Assembly (NCBI GenBank): GCA_029962745.1
Contig: CM057151.1
Span: 30,699,344 to 30,763,343, forward strand
DNA: 64,000 nt
Reading direction: 5' to 3'
Source: Echinometra lucunter
Lineage: Eukaryota > Echinodermata > Echinoidea > Camarodonta > Echinometridae
The translations under genes were made by a program, and so were the position numbers. This document shows, piece by piece, positions 36,401 through 51,800 of the stretch (position 1 is its first letter; each line of letters begins with the position of its first letter). The notes under the pieces were generated by a model. The model saw nothing but the letters and a program-made list of their open reading frames with translations, was not told the origin of the DNA and searched no databases.

Positions 36401-39400
36401 GTAATAATACATTTTGAACTATTTACAATTACATATTCACTATGAGCTTTTTAATTTGGGTCTGAGAATTACCGCTCTAAATAGCAAAAACTGTAACAAC
36501 ATAAATGTGGACATCTATTGTCCTACTGTGAAGTACAATAAGCAATAAATGCATTAACTTTGCCATGTTTCTATAAGATGTACTTACACCCTTAGCATAC
36601 AGGACACTGCCATTGAGTAAAGCATTATTTCATGTAGAACTCTTCATTCATTTCAGAATTGAAGTACATTTACAAGGGTTCAGGGCTAAATATTTGTTGC
36701 TGATTTCTAAATTTCTAAGAAATATGAATATCGTGAAACTAACCTTGGTACATGAATTATTTTCAAAAGTATTTTCCTTTTCTTATAATGATGTCATGCA
36801 CTATACACTCACTAAAATTGTCAGAATCATGCTTCAATATGGCATGCAAATTCACATTTTTGCATTAGTACATTTATTGAATAACACATGTACATAGATA
36901 GAATACATAAGTTTGGAAGAGAGTACAAGTCAAAATTAAGTAAACACAAAGGGCTAGATTAAAGGAAATAAGTATTCAACAGGAAAATATTTCAAATCAC
37001 ACACACATGCTTAATCTTCTGTATGATGTACTTCTAGTACATCATACTGGTATGTCTAAAGGAATGAATTATATCATGACCGAAGTCACTGAAGTGACTT
37101 AAATACCTATAAAAAAAATCTTATAGAACTCACTGAAAATAAAAGCAAAGACATAATTACTGAAAACTACAATGCTCAGTGCTTTTAAAAATCAACTGGG
37201 CACAATCTCAAATACTGGTGTAGATCAAGAGTTTTCCTGATCCTATACATAGAAGGGAGCAACTTGAATGTCATTTGAAATGATAATACTAGATTACAAG
37301 GCATCAGGTAATCCATGAAAGCAGCTAATTCTGCAGGATGGTCGATTAATCGTTTTGTAAATATGATAATATAGGAATTACTATTTCTGTGAGATTCGTT
37401 CAGTGATGTTCATGAAGCAGAGGGGGAAAGGCAAATCAATGCAGCTGAGTTGGGTGTACTGGTGACTTGCTAGAAATGAGCTACAGAGATGGATTTTGAA
37501 GAAAAGAAAATCAACTTTCACTCCGTAAACATTAAATGGCATCATGCAAAGTATACCAAATGGAATGAAACAAGGAAAAAATATAGTTTATCCATGCAAT
37601 AAACATATTATATGGTAACAGGTGATAAAATAATCATGCCAGATATCTCGTGTCATACACAAACCATGCATGATCAGCAAATGCCATGCGGTTAGTTCAC
37701 ACAAACACAGCCATAACTGAAAATCACTCATTTTCAAACATTAAAGATCATGCTAGCACGTGAAGGCCCTCAGCAATGTCTCATTACCCGGATAACTCCC
37801 CACGACTAAACTATCACAAATTTTAATTTTTCAGCAACACTTTTACCTAACATTTCCAAACTTTTTCCTTCATTAAAGTACATCTATAAAGACAAATAAT
37901 TATATTTCTAGTGTTCTACAGATGAAATATCACAAATACAATTTCTTTCAAAAATCCTATAAGGTACGGTACACCAAAAACCTGATTATATCAGATGATA
38001 ATTCTCTACCACACTACTTTACTCTACATGACAAAATAAATACTTGAGATAAATGAAAGAAAAAATAGAAGAAAATGATGATCTAGCACATCTAGATATT
38101 TGTAATAAAGGTGGGGATAATAAGTATTACATATGTATTTTGACTGTTAACAACTTTTGGCAAATCTACAGAAGATTTAGGTTATGATGATAATGCTACG
38201 GAGGCCCTAAAGTACGCTCGACAACAGGTCACTTGCGACGTGAATTTTTTTGCCAACTTTGCATCCCAGTCGCAAAATTCACAACCCATGATGCATACAT
38301 TGCGTCCCAGTCGCGAATTTCGCATTCCGGGTCATGAATTTTGCATCACGGGTCATGAATTTCACATCCCAGGTCATCAAATTCGCATCCCAGGTCATGA
38401 ATTTCGCATCCCAGGTCATGAATTTCGCATCCCGGGTCATGAATTTTGCATCACGGGTTGCAAATTTCGCGACCCAAAGTTTGTGTCTAGGCCTCGAATT
38501 TCAAGACTGGGACATAAAGTTGGCCGCGAGATTCACGTCGCACATGACCTGTTGTCGAGCGTACTTGAGGGCCATCATATAATGCAGGGGCGGGGGGGGG
38601 GGGATGTCATGAAGTAACAATGACAAATGAACAATGACATAAGGGTTACAATGGTATGGATAGATTTATGGACACACTACATCAATGCAAAGGTATAAAC
38701 CATCTAAAATTCTTTTTCTTCGTTGAAAAGAAGGGATAGGGAGACAAGACTTGCCCATACACAAAATGGTAGTACATAACATCACTGCAAACAGCATTTT
38801 TATTCTCTTCTTTAAGTCTTTATTTTTTCATGAAAAAATATTCAGTTCTGATGAAGATGAGTTCACAAAAGAAAAAATCCAAGAAGAAATAAATTTGCCA
38901 TGGTCCCCATCCTCAACTCTGCGTTAAATTTATTGGTTAGAAGACAGACTTATTCATTTACTTATTCCCAGCTTATTCCCTTCTTTGTAATTTTGTTGTA
39001 ATTGAAACTGTCAACGGAATCACATTATGGGAGAAATGATTGGCCGTTTCAAAAAGAATACTGTTTAGAATGATCATGAAAATATTTATTCAGGTCGACG
39101 TCATTAATCAAACATTCTCAACACAGACGTGGTGGAATTACTTGCATGCCATAGATCGTATCACAGAACTTATCAGTGCAACAAGTGATGTGTTATTGAT
39201 GATTTTGAGCAGAATTATTTAATAATGTCAAACATGTGTGAAAATGACACAGTGACAATGAACACCAATGAAACTCATTCACAATTAAATCAGGTAACAG
39301 TGATGGGAGTGGAGAGGAGGGGGAGCGCAAGGAGGAGCAAAGAGGGGGGGGTTTTGGGTAAAAGGGTGAAACATTGTTAAGCTGCTAAAGTGTACCAAGA

Positions 39401-39752
39401 CGCTAAAGTGCAACATGCTTTGCGCGGCATGTTTTAGCACACCTAAGCCATCGAAAAGTTGTAGGTGCACACAAACAGTGTTTATTTGGCGAAGAAATGT
39501 CCTATTGACACTGACGTCATCCACAGCATCGATGACCGAGTCATCATCGCTAGTATCAGAATCTAGACCTATAGTAAAACACATGGAAACAGACCAGAAG
39601 TAGACCTAGAAGACTTCTGAAAATTTCCATGAGGACTGGCTTGTCTTGTATTATCGCAGGCACATTTCAACTTTATTTTTAGACACCTAGGCATACTTAT
39701 GAGGTCATAGAGTGTTGCACTTTAGCAGCTTAACAAACATTCATCAATGATA

Positions 39753-39802
<50 letters not shown>

Positions 39803-42800
39803 AACGACAAGGCAGAGGGAGACAATGAGGGCAACGGCAAATTACAATGTGGTTGAAATCAATCAAAATGAAGGGTCAATCACCAAAGGACAACTGGGAT
39901 GAATGGAATTTTCATTCTTAAAATAATAACATAAAACAACCATGTTTGAATGACAAATGAGTGTAAAATAGAAATGTATGATGGATCATCACAAGATGAA
40001 ACCATCATACATTGTCTGCAGCAAGGCGGATTTGTCATCATTGGTAGATTTTCATCTCCAATAGATTAATGTGAACAAAATGGTAGAAGAAAAGATATGA
40101 GCACTCTAAAGGGAGAAAAAAATATATATCATGGAACAGACTATGGAACAAAATAAAGGGAAATTAGCTGGTTGACTTGAAGGGAAACCCAACCTTGATG
40201 CTGAGTTACTAGAAGTTGAATGAATGAAAAATTTGTAAAGCTAATTACTACTAAAAATAAGGGAATCATGAAACAGTATGCCTGTCATGCAATAATGCTC
40301 TTTGCGGACCAATCTCTTTATTTTTTGTGAATAAAAGCTGCCTTTATCTCAAATGTTGCATATCATCTATGCGCATGCCCAAAAGTCAAGATGCAACATG
40401 GGTAACTTTCTGTCAAGCTTGGGTATCTCTTTCACAGGGTTGACTTATGTCATGTATGGTAAAATTGGGACAGAAAACGCAAAAGACTTTTGTTTATCTC
40501 ACGCATATTCTAGAAAAAAACAGGAAGAATGGGACAAGATAACACTGAACTTCCGATGATCTGTTTCCAAAATAATGTTGCACACTCAATGATATTAAAT
40601 GAGGAAATAATATTTCAAAGATTTATATTGTTATCAAGACTAGACACTCAGAAAGGAAAGGAAGAATTTATGTGATTACCTGATGGAAAGTGTTGTACAT
40701 GATGTTTTGATTTATGAAATTATTAAAAAAAGAGAACATTCTATATAAAACTATAATTATAGAATTAGAGTGTTATATATTTCCTATGTTATTAATCCAA
40801 ACAGTATTATTATCCACAACAAAGGTTAGTATTTTTTTAAAAAATCCCTCCCATGATATACAGCACAGTCCTATCTGTTCCAATTGCTTGGCTCAAAACA
40901 TTTAAAACCTACTATCAGTGCCAGTACATGTATATTCTAGTGACAGCTGAAAGGTTGTTAGTTCGATGTGTAAAAGTGATATTTCTTTTAATTTTAATTC
41001 CCTTTTCTGCCATTAGCAGGCAATTTACAGAATCTATAAAATTTATGAAATTTATAGAATGCACATAAAATCAAAAGGTTTGCTTTTGGAAGATCAGTCG
41101 TGACAAGCTAACAAAAAACTTGATCATTTTACTGTAGTAAATTTTGTACACTTTTTTTTCTATGTGGAGCTAGTGATTAGCATTACCCCCAAAGAAACAG
41201 GATTTGAGGATTAATTAGTGTAAAATAAGTTAATGAATTGCTAAAATTGGTAGCAAAATCTCTTTTCTGTGACCATTCATGAAATTCATCTGATAAGATG
41301 TGAATCAGGTGTGCTTCATTAATACATAGATTAGTTTAAAACGGTTAATGGCACAACATATATACATCACTAGAATTTTGAAGGAGTTAAAGTCAAAGTC
41401 AGGTCAATAGCTAATGTGCATTAGAACAGGTACAATACATACAGTACATCTACATAACTTATGGTTAATTAACATCTTCATCAAACAGGAGGTATAATCA
41501 GCTTATGATCAAATTTTTCTCTAATATATTAAGTCTTCCCTATCAGAAAGACCCGTTTTTAATACAGCAATCTTTTCTGCTAGGTCAGTCTAGGATAATC
41601 TATACAATACCGCTACATTGAAGAAGCAGACTGACCAGGTTGTTTGTTTTTTTGTTTGTTTTTTGGTGGATAAAAACAAATCCTTAGAGAGTGAAATTTC
41701 ATATTTTGCTATCTTTTTACACACATGAAGTAAATTGTAACTAGTGAAGCTTCATCACATTAATCAATGATTAAACTTCCAGCAGAAATAGTCATTTCTC
41801 TGTAGATTTAAACTTCCTTCTCTTATTTGACTTCTGACAAATGTTTGTTTCCAGAGAAAGAGACATATTAAACTCTGACAATCCTCTAGTTTTAGCAATG
41901 TTTAATTCAAAACCCCTGCCCCTTTTAAATATGTAATGAGTTCACCTTAAATGAAAATTCTACATTTGTAATGCTTTGTTGCATTTGTCATTTAATTTCC
42001 ATATCTAGTGATAAGGTTCCCTGCATTGTAAGTCAAGAAAATGAAATTTATTCCTTCCACACATAATGTACTCATATGCCTTGTAAAAGGGTTACAGTTC
42101 GTTATTCCGAAGATTTGCTACTTCAAAGGTTTGTTTATTCCAAAGGTTCGTTCTTCCAAAGGTTCGTTATTCCGAAGGTTCATTAATCCGAAAACAAAAT
42201 AAGGTTCGTTAGTCCGAAGGTTCGTTAGTCCGAAAATGAAATAAGGTTCGTTAGTTCGTTAGTTAGTTTCGGACGAACAAACCTTCGGACGAACAAACCT
42301 TCGGAATAACGCCACAAATGCTCGGATTAACGACCCCTTTTTCATTTTCGGACTAATGAACATCTAGGTGTACACAATTTACATCACCCCGTAAAAGGCA
42401 TGGTAAGTTATCTGATTCAAACTCAAGCATAAGTGATCTGCATTATCTAGGAGAATTCTGTGTTGTTGCAAAAGCAGGCAAAATCAATTCATGCAAAGTC
42501 ATGGGATTCCATACTGCCCATACATCATACTGGCAAAATAAGGAACTGAAAGCTCCCTTTTCTGCATTGGCTCAAAATCAATGCGTTAATCATATTGCGG
42601 CAAATGCTTGAAGTCTTAAAATCATATCTTGCACATGCACCGAGCAATCCATCTGCTCACAATCAATATCGCATCATCATGTCTGTTGATCATGATTGCA
42701 AACATAAATGTGTTAACGGGCGGGGGAGAAAATATTATAGTCTAGTGTCAAGCAGACTTGGTTTTAGTGTGAAAACGTTCCATACATTCCATAACCAGTC

Positions 42801-45800
42801 AACCCTGAAACACAACTACAGAGAGTAAATAAGATGCAAAAACAAACACAAACATGATGAGAGTATAAGGAGATAGATATGATATAGATTCAAAATAAAT
42901 GCAAGTCTGAGTGTAAATGAAAATCACCCACTCTCTCTCTCTCTCTCTCAGTAATTTGCAGGATATGGTATCCCCGCAAAAAGGGAACTTGAGAGAGGAG
43001 GGGATAGAGTTTTAGAGTACCTCAAGAATGGATTCGATCACTTCCTGTTAGTCATCACCACAACAAAAAAAGGGAGAAATTTGAGATGGAAAGAGAAGGA
43101 TGAGAGATAGTAATATGTCGCATTCTTGGATGTCAAAATGAAAGCAACAAAAATCATGAATTAAACATGTCAAGATGTAACTTGAAATACCAGTGTTAGT
43201 GAATCAGGCTTAAAGCTAAGCATGAGTTTTAGTAAAGAAAGTATGCCATTTGATAGAAACAGTCTACAGTTTCAACCTACCACAATAATCCTGCACTGAA
43301 TAAGAATAAATGTCCATTTTACAGTTCCTTGGATCAACAATTTTTTCGGTTCAAAAATAGATTTCTTCATTTTTTAAACATAAAACTCAGCTGCAAAAAA
43401 ATTCTTGTCAAACTGGTTCAGCAGATGATGTTTATTTTTAGTTCTAAATATTATATTTTATTTAGAGTTTGTATTCATTGTGATTACCAGGACTTATAAT
43501 TACCTTTACTTTTTCCATGACCAATTTGCTGCTTATAAACACATAAGCAATCAAAAAACTTTGTACCTTTCTCATTACTTACTGAAATTGATAATCTCAG
43601 AGTACTTGACAAAGGAATTAAAAGCAAATGAGTTCATGATAATAAATTTGCGACAGAAGAAAGTCCCAGAAAATATTTTTCTTTAAGTCAAATTTGGATA
43701 CTGTGAAATGAGATTATGGGTTGTAAATTTTGATCAGATTTTGCATGTAAACTTTGATTAGATGATAATTTTTACAGCATAAAATTTCCAGAAAAGAGTA
43801 AGACAGAAAAGAAATTATTATTCATAATATTCACACTGGCAAGTAAATAAATATCAATGAAACAGCTTTAAAAATCTAGCATACTGTAAACCTAAAATTG
43901 GTGCAATTTTGACAATGATGTACTTTCTGTGTTGAATCCCACCACAAATGGTCCATGAATAAAAATATCACAATGTAAATGAAATGTGGGTTAATGAAAT
44001 GTGAAATATTCATCAACAGATGTATACCATGGCAAGACCACTGGACTGAATTGAAATGACCCACCAATGCAAATGTTCCATATTAAATACCATGCATAGT
44101 TGGTAAATGATTAGTTCCAATGTACATGCTTTGAAACCGCATCAAATCTACCCATCTCTGTCTTTTAGGACAATACTGGGGCTATAATCTTTCCATGAAT
44201 TAAGAATTGCTATTTAGTCTATTTAATATTTTAACAGGACAGATTTATACGGTGAAAAGAGAAAAATACAAAGAACAAAGGTCAAATTTGGAAGAGGTAA
44301 ACTTTCTATTAAACATGATAGCTAATTGTGGGAAGGGGGGAAGAATTGTAGATTTTTTAGGAATTGCTTTATGACAGTCTAATATTCCCTTTCTTTAAAG
44401 GAAAGATAGAAATAACTTGCATAAAGGTTAACTTCAGTTCATTCTATTTAGAAATGACATTTTCATGAAATCAGCTTTGTGGGTTGTGGGAGGGGGGGGG
44501 GGTTAGTAATTTTTGGTAATCTTATCTGATAGACATGACTATTTACACACTTTATACATATTTTTGGAACAGAAAATTCTATTCAATATAATAATTTGAA
44601 TATAAGAATAATAATTTCAAAACCATGTATACAATACAACTAGCCAGCTGGCCACAACTGTATATGATAATAGCTTGCTCTAAAAGCATTAACAAAAAAA
44701 TGATAAAAACTACTTTCGAAAAATCAATTTAAGGCAACTTCAATAGCCCTGTCTATCACCTCTATAAATGTGTGGACTTCACAATGGTTTATTATGTAAT
44801 CCAAACATGATTTGTATGGGCAGTACAATAGGCTTTCGAAATTGCGCGTGAGTTGATTTTTTAAAAGTATTTTTTATTGTGTTCAAAGTTCACATTTCTA
44901 GTAATAATTTACAAAGGTATTATTTTCTTTTCCACTGCTGTTCATAAGGCTCATATCATAAGTTAACAACTTAAGACTGAGGAATGCAAACACTAAAGGG
45001 GTATTGTTCTAGATCATGCAATAATAAACCTCAAAATGCAAGAGGAGAAAGCAAAGGTATTCAGGTCTGCATCATTCTTACTATCAGTACTGGAAAATAT
45101 CAGTACAAGTCACTCCATTGGGACAGGCATGTCTCCAGAAGATGAGGTTTGCTGAATATGAGGAATTCTCCCTTTCAATATAGTCAAGATATATCCTTTT
45201 TCATTGTCCACGTGAAGTAGCCTAAACTTGTCAACACAATATCAATCATATGTACTCATTTTTCAAAGACTTGCTAAACAATTAATTACACAAGCTATAG
45301 TGCAGAAGTGTATTTCTTGTCTACTACATGTAGCTGAGGAAACTTATGCGCAAAATTTACCGTACATGAGAAAACTCTAGATCTATAATTCATGATATGA
45401 AATTGGGAAACTCATAACAACAATTAATCTGAAGTGAATTTTAACCCATTGTTTCAGAGGAAAATTTCTCTTATCAATACAAATTAGAAATATCCTGCAA
45501 AGATTCATTTTGCTCCCTTCCTTGTTAATGTCTACTTGTATTTTATCAGGGAACATCTGGTGAAAGGATGCCACTTCTATTGTGATGGGCTGGTGTACAT
45601 GCATTTCTTGGAGATTAACCTTGACCTTTTCATCACTTAAAGAAAGTACTATATTCCACTTCCATTACAGTTAACTCTTTCTCTTTACAACTCATTCTAA
45701 AAGGGATTTTACACCCTTAAACTTTACAAAATGATAAATATCATTCATATTCATGAGAATACCAATCATTTTGTTCTGACTGCAGATAAACTAGAACACT

Positions 45801-48800
45801 ATTCATATGGATTTCAAAGAACAGGGCCACTCCTAAAGTTACTCTTCACTTTGGGGGAATGGTACTGTAGAGGCATGCACACAAACACTTCAAGGAAAAA
45901 GAACAGATACTATATAGGACAAGATTGTTTAACAATAGCAACAAGTGTTAGTAAATATAGCATTTCTAACTACGTAGTATCAAAAGTATAACACAAGCAC
46001 TCTCTCTCACGAGTTCAAGCTTCATTTAGTCAAAGTAGAACCAACTAAGGGTAATTTCAAGAAATCAGGCATGCCTCAAGTCATGTAGGGAGACTAATTT
46101 AGGGCTAAGTCTCTCAGGACTAAAATATATATACAAGTATATACCAATGTGGTTTTGTACTGCTGGTAATATAATTATCAAATACTATGTTATTTTAAAC
46201 CAACAATGATGATGCATGAAATAGATAAGTCAAAATAACACTTTTCAATCCCACTCATGTGTGTGAATAAAAAACTAGCACATCTCAAGTTTGAGGGAAA
46301 AGCAGCATTCTGCTTTAACTAAAAATCAAATTTGCTTTGGGAACAGTAGAAGGTGTACATTTCTTTAAAATCTCATAAATTATCAATTGTATGTCTAATC
46401 TTCTTCTTGAATGTTGATATGTCTACAGAAATCTTACCTCAGCTTTGAGTCTGGGATGTAACAAGATGTAGCCATTACTGTTGATGCCAAACACATAGGC
46501 CTGAGGTCCAATCTAAATTTAAAATCAATGACATACACACAAAGTATGATAGAACATGCATTAAACTGATATATAAAACAGTCTGAAAATACAATAATAT
46601 TAACTAAATTAATGATTAAATAATGAAATGTCAAATTTGAAATAAGGATAGAAAAAAGTTAGAGAATAGGCATATTCAGGATATGAAAATATCAATTCAG
46701 ATTCAACAGTCTGTAATAATATTTATTCTTTCAATACATTCATTTGATACACCTTGAGCACTCCACAGGGTGGATTTAGCAAGATATAAGTTATATTATT
46801 ACTATTATATTATTATTCAACTGAGATTTTCTCATCATTGATTTTAAATACTGGTAAGGCATGCTGTTCCTGCAGGCTTGAACAAATTTACTTTGAATAT
46901 GATTTCATCTGAAAAAATATTAACCAGAGTTCCTTATTGCATTGCTTATCTAGATACAAAAAGTATTACACGGGATCAATTTTTATGACGCATGAAGGAA
47001 TTTTTAAATGACAGAAAGAAAGGCAAGCTTTTCCTATGCAGCTCAACAAAACCTAGTGACATATTAATGTAGTCCTTATGAATGAAGCATGATTTTTTTG
47101 TCTATAGACTGAATACATGATACTTCATAATTGAAATATTTCATATCTGTCTTTGTTAATATGATTCCTGCATTGTACAGTTTGAGCAATTACATCTGCT
47201 AGTATACTATATGTCATTTCGACCAACCACTCAGAATACATGTATCACTGTCCATCTATAATATTGAAATTTAAAACAAATTTGCTTGAATTAGTCCTAG
47301 GTTTTGTTTTGTTTGTTTGTTGTTGTTTTTTTGGCACCAAAAAGTATTGCTCTTTAGTTTATACATGTTATGCAAAGGGAAACTAGAAATTTGAATAAAT
47401 AAATTATTGATATGTTAGCATGTGTATGTTAATATGTTAGACAGCAGCAAAAGTTAATGAAAGTTAAATCACTACATATGTATACACTGGAAGAATGGTA
47501 ATGTCAAGAGATTTAAAGGAAAATTTTAGCTTTTCATCTACATGCCTTGACCATACATTCACTACTCCACTTCATACTAGTAATGAATCATCATTTTTAC
47601 GAACCGGCGAATTTGTGCACAAAGTTTTTAAGATCAAAGTTACAAGTTTTCTTTTAATGCATATTGAGAACATGACATTGGGCAAAGAAACAAATTCCAT
47701 TATTTAAAGGAGAATGCAACCCAGGCATCAGTGTGCTGTTAGTGAATAAAGATGATCAAGAAGAGAAAACAGTGAAAGTTTGAGCAAAATCGGACAATCT
47801 GTTCAAGAGTTATGAATTTTGAAAGTTTCAGTTAATCCCTATTATGGGGATCCTTGAGTTGGCAACTTTGCCAGCATCTGTGATGTCATCGTGGACAACT
47901 CTCAATTCATTTTGTACATAATTTTTTCAAAAAAATTGATTTATATGAAATTTCAAATCAGGAATCAACATTATTCTTCCAAAAATGCTTGCAGAATTGA
48001 TATAGCCATGTCATACTCAAACAATAAATCAAAAGAATTCTTATTTTTCTTGAAAATAAAGAAAATGTTAAATTCTGTGTACATAATGAATGGAGAGTTG
48101 TCCATGATGACATCACAGATCCTGGCAAGGTTGCCAATTCAAGGATCTCATAAGGATTTACTTAAACTTTCAAAGTTCATAACTCTTGAAAGGATGGTCC
48201 AATTTTGCTCAAACTTTCACTGTTTATTCTTCTTGTCTTCTTTATTCACTGGAAGCCCATTGATGTCAAGGTTGCATTCTCCTTTAAATCATTGGCAAGT
48301 GAATTCTTACATTCCTATAGAGTTAATACAAAAGCCACCCAGTTCCAGTATCCTATGGGTTAAAGTGATTACACAATGGTAAACAAAATTTTGATATATG
48401 ATCGAGAATAGAATTCTAAGAAGAATGACATTAAAAATATGATGATTTTCAATCGAAATCAATGCATTTTGGCTAATTTTCTCATAAAAAGTCAAGAGCT
48501 GACCAAAAAACTTGAGTATGAGGTATGACATAAAAGTGGGTGCCCAGCTTCACGCATTGCAGTTGTGCTGCACGCTAGACTGTACAATATGTATTATACC
48601 TTGCGTGCATTTTGCTAGAAGTGCGCGACAAGGTACCCACTTTGACGTCAAAGTGGGTACCCAACTGAAACTGGGTCACAGCTGAGGGGTCAAAATATCC
48701 TGAAATCTTACCACATTTGGGGGCTTCCTTGGCAAGAGGACTTTTTAAAAAACTTTAGGCAGATGATTTTCTGCTAATAAAATCATGCTCTTTTAAATGA

Positions 48801-51800
48801 ACCAACATTGTTTCAGCATTGGGTACCCCCTTTAAGAACCCCTAAATTCTTAAACATGGTTTTCTCCAATTCATGTGCGCAGGTTCACCAGTTCGTATAA
48901 CGATGACAAAATAGTTACTGTGATATTGAAAATGGTACTAGGTGATTTTTTTTTAAGCAGCTACAATTAGTGGGTGATGCTTTTGCCTCCATGGTTGATC
49001 TGCTACTTCTTGTTCATATGTGTAATGAACAAATGCATGAAAACTCCATGAAAATGTACGACAGAAAATTCATAAAAAATCAAAACCCATTCATAAAATG
49101 AATACCGGTAGAGTAATAAAGCATCCAAGAGGAGTAAAGAGCACCTGATTGGTTAAGAGTGACATTCTAGTGTAAGTAGACAACCAGGGCAACCACATTT
49201 TATTGAATTTCAAATCCTTTAGTGATGCCCTTCACAGTGAAACATGAAATAGTGAAATACATTTCATTAATTATTTTTCACAGGCCTTCACATTTTCAAA
49301 ATTTTCAAAATGTCTGTCCATGACAAACTGATCAGGCTTTAAAACATATTGCACAATAAGAAAACCATACAGAAGTTACATCTATAAAAAAAAACAAAAA
49401 AACTTGGGTATCTTCCACATATCTTTCTTTTCAAACAAATAATGTAATCTTTGAAAAATGAAGAATTGTAATCAAATATATAAATTTGGAACAACAACAA
49501 AAATCATGAAAAATCATAATTGAAAAGATCCTAAATGAAGGTATAAAGCACATGTGAGATAACCGAAGATTGATTATAATTTCAAAGAAAAATGATTTCA
49601 AATGGCATTTTCCCCACAACAGATTTTTATCAAAGCAAAGTCTTATATAGCCTACCCAAGTAATCTACATTGAAATAACAACTATACATGCAAAAAATGA
49701 AAGGATGCATATAATATGATATTCAAATCTTTACAGATTGTAAACCAAACAGACATATGCAAATATTTGTGAAATGAAGATAATAAATCGGTGAGAATGA
49801 CAGTCTAATTGAATGATTAACTGTAAATTACAGAATAATGAAAATCTATGAAAGAAAGATAAAGGGATTATTAAAGAATAACTCAGAAAAAATGACAGAC
49901 AGAAATATGTGGAAAGACAGATGAATGAAAGAAGAAGGTATGCAAAACAGGTAAAAGAACACTACATGAAAGACCCTCAAAAGAGTGAATACCATTATGA
50001 AAAACACATACTGATGAGAAAGTTCAATCCTTATAATAAATGATGAATGGATGGATGGATGGAAAAAAAGAAAATATGGAATGAAATATAATGGATGAAT
50101 GAACTAAAGAACAGAAATCATAGCTAACTCAATGATAATGATGATGAATGGTGACTACTGAAATAAATCCAATACAATGCAATGCAACAACTCTTTGCAA
50201 AGTCCAATCTTTGCAAAGATCAACACTACTGAAGTGCGAGGCTTTGGTACAGGTAGATCAAATTTAACTCCACATCTACAAATTGTGAGCGTGAATCATC
50301 AGTACTGTGGCAAGTTTAGTAGCATGAATTTATAAATGAAGGCACGCAGGTATAGTAAAAGAAGAATGTTAATGAGAAATCACACTAACATAGCAACATT
50401 AATACTTGTGCAAACATATTAGTGCATTTAAATATAATATAGGTACATGTTGGTACGCAAGTAGGGTAAAGGTACACATAAGGAGTTATCAACAAAATCA
50501 TTCATACCCTTACTAACTTTTGATTTGTTTTTTAAAATTTCATTTGCATAAACTGGGTTTTTTGGTTAATGTTATTTGAACAAAAACAATTGTTAGAATG
50601 ATTACACGATACAAAATTTGACAATTCAGGGGTAATTTTATTCACTTTTTCAAACAAAAGATAGTTTATCCATCACTATTTGTACCCTTTCTAGAATAGT
50701 TGCAGAAAATGTCGAGAATATGAGGAATGTCACACAAATGACTATTCTTTAAACAGATATGCCTTAATGCAATGACTATACTAGGATACTAATTAGACTC
50801 AGGTCTAAACATGCCAGGAAATGAATAATATTATAATTTGTATTGTTATGCAAATGAGGTGAAACCAAAATTATTGTTAACAACTGGGCGTTGTGGCCTG
50901 CACCTGTAATCCAGCTGAAAGTGGAAGTTTTACATACTGATTCAGCGGACCGAGGTTCGAGTCTGAGTCACGTCTTTCAGATGGTGACGTTAAAGGTCGG
51001 TCCCAGATGTACATAATCGTATTTGACTAATACTCGTCTGTAAAAACCCAATTCCACAACAACAGACATTTAGCTGAAAATTGAAAGTATTCAACTAATT
51101 ACCAAATTCCACAAGTCCACCTTTCATTTCAAAGAAAAACAACAAACTCTTGCAAAAAATTTCAAAGGGTATGAATAGTTCTGTTGTTAACTGTAGCAAG
51201 GTACATATAGGTAAATGTAGGTACACATGTAGGGTTAACATGCTGTTGGAATGGGATCTTGTCATTCAACAGTGCTATGTCACACACTTACAGATTGACT
51301 GAATGAAGAATTATACTCAGGCTGAAAAAGACAGAATTAAACAACATGATGAAGTATCTTTCTCAGCAATCTTTTCATCTGCACTCTTCAATATTTTCTT
51401 CAGACATAGTGCATACATACAGATAGTAGTGCAAAAACTGCAGAGTAAAGTGCACATTTTTAGACATATTTCCCCGATATGGACTCATAAAGAGTACAGA
51501 GGAAAAATATTCTGTTCTACAACTAGGCATTACAGGAGTTTTTACTTAAAGGTGTAATGCAAACTGAACATCGATGAAGAGATAGAAAAGATGCATCACA
51601 TCAGGTCTTTTCAGACTTCAAAACATTGAAATGTTTCCTCTCATTTTCATCGCTAATTCACACAATGATGAATGCGTGAAGATAAACCAATAAATGGAAC
51701 AACTTGAAAAAGTGATTTGTGGACTTCATGATGACAGTAATGACAACTGACTATACATGAATCACAATGTGAACTGCCACTTTAAACAATGCTCGAATGC

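Larger units (their letters stand above)
36190..46437. other. 9.9-kb CACNA2D intron
   Basis: No convincing exon is seen. It holds the TIR/minisatellite element 38203-38573, a TIR element 39375-39735, an ATG microsatellite and the TTCGTTATTCCGAA repeat at 42095-42360. The rest is A/T-rich sequence without recognisable structure. Vertebrate alpha-2/delta genes have extra, partly alternative coding sequence between the flanking blocks, so a missed small exon is possible. Confidence 0.6.

Noticed and set aside
38240..38617. 125-residue frame with IPGHEFR repeats
   Set aside because: It is the translation of a 21-bp minisatellite inside a TIR element. It has no start context and no family.
43021..43044. 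Possible 24-base cassette exon on the - strand (EVIESILE)
   Set aside because: It is in phase and bounded by AACAG and GTACTC, but the donor is weak and the peptide matches nothing in the family. RNA evidence would be needed.
47891..48382. 163-residue + strand frame
   Set aside because: It mostly lies in a self-complementary foldback, shows no domain, and is explained by low stop density in the repeat.
50885..51010. Functional tRNA gene
   Set aside because: A- and B-box-like strings exist, but no cloverleaf with paired acceptor and anticodon stems can be drawn. A SINE is more likely.
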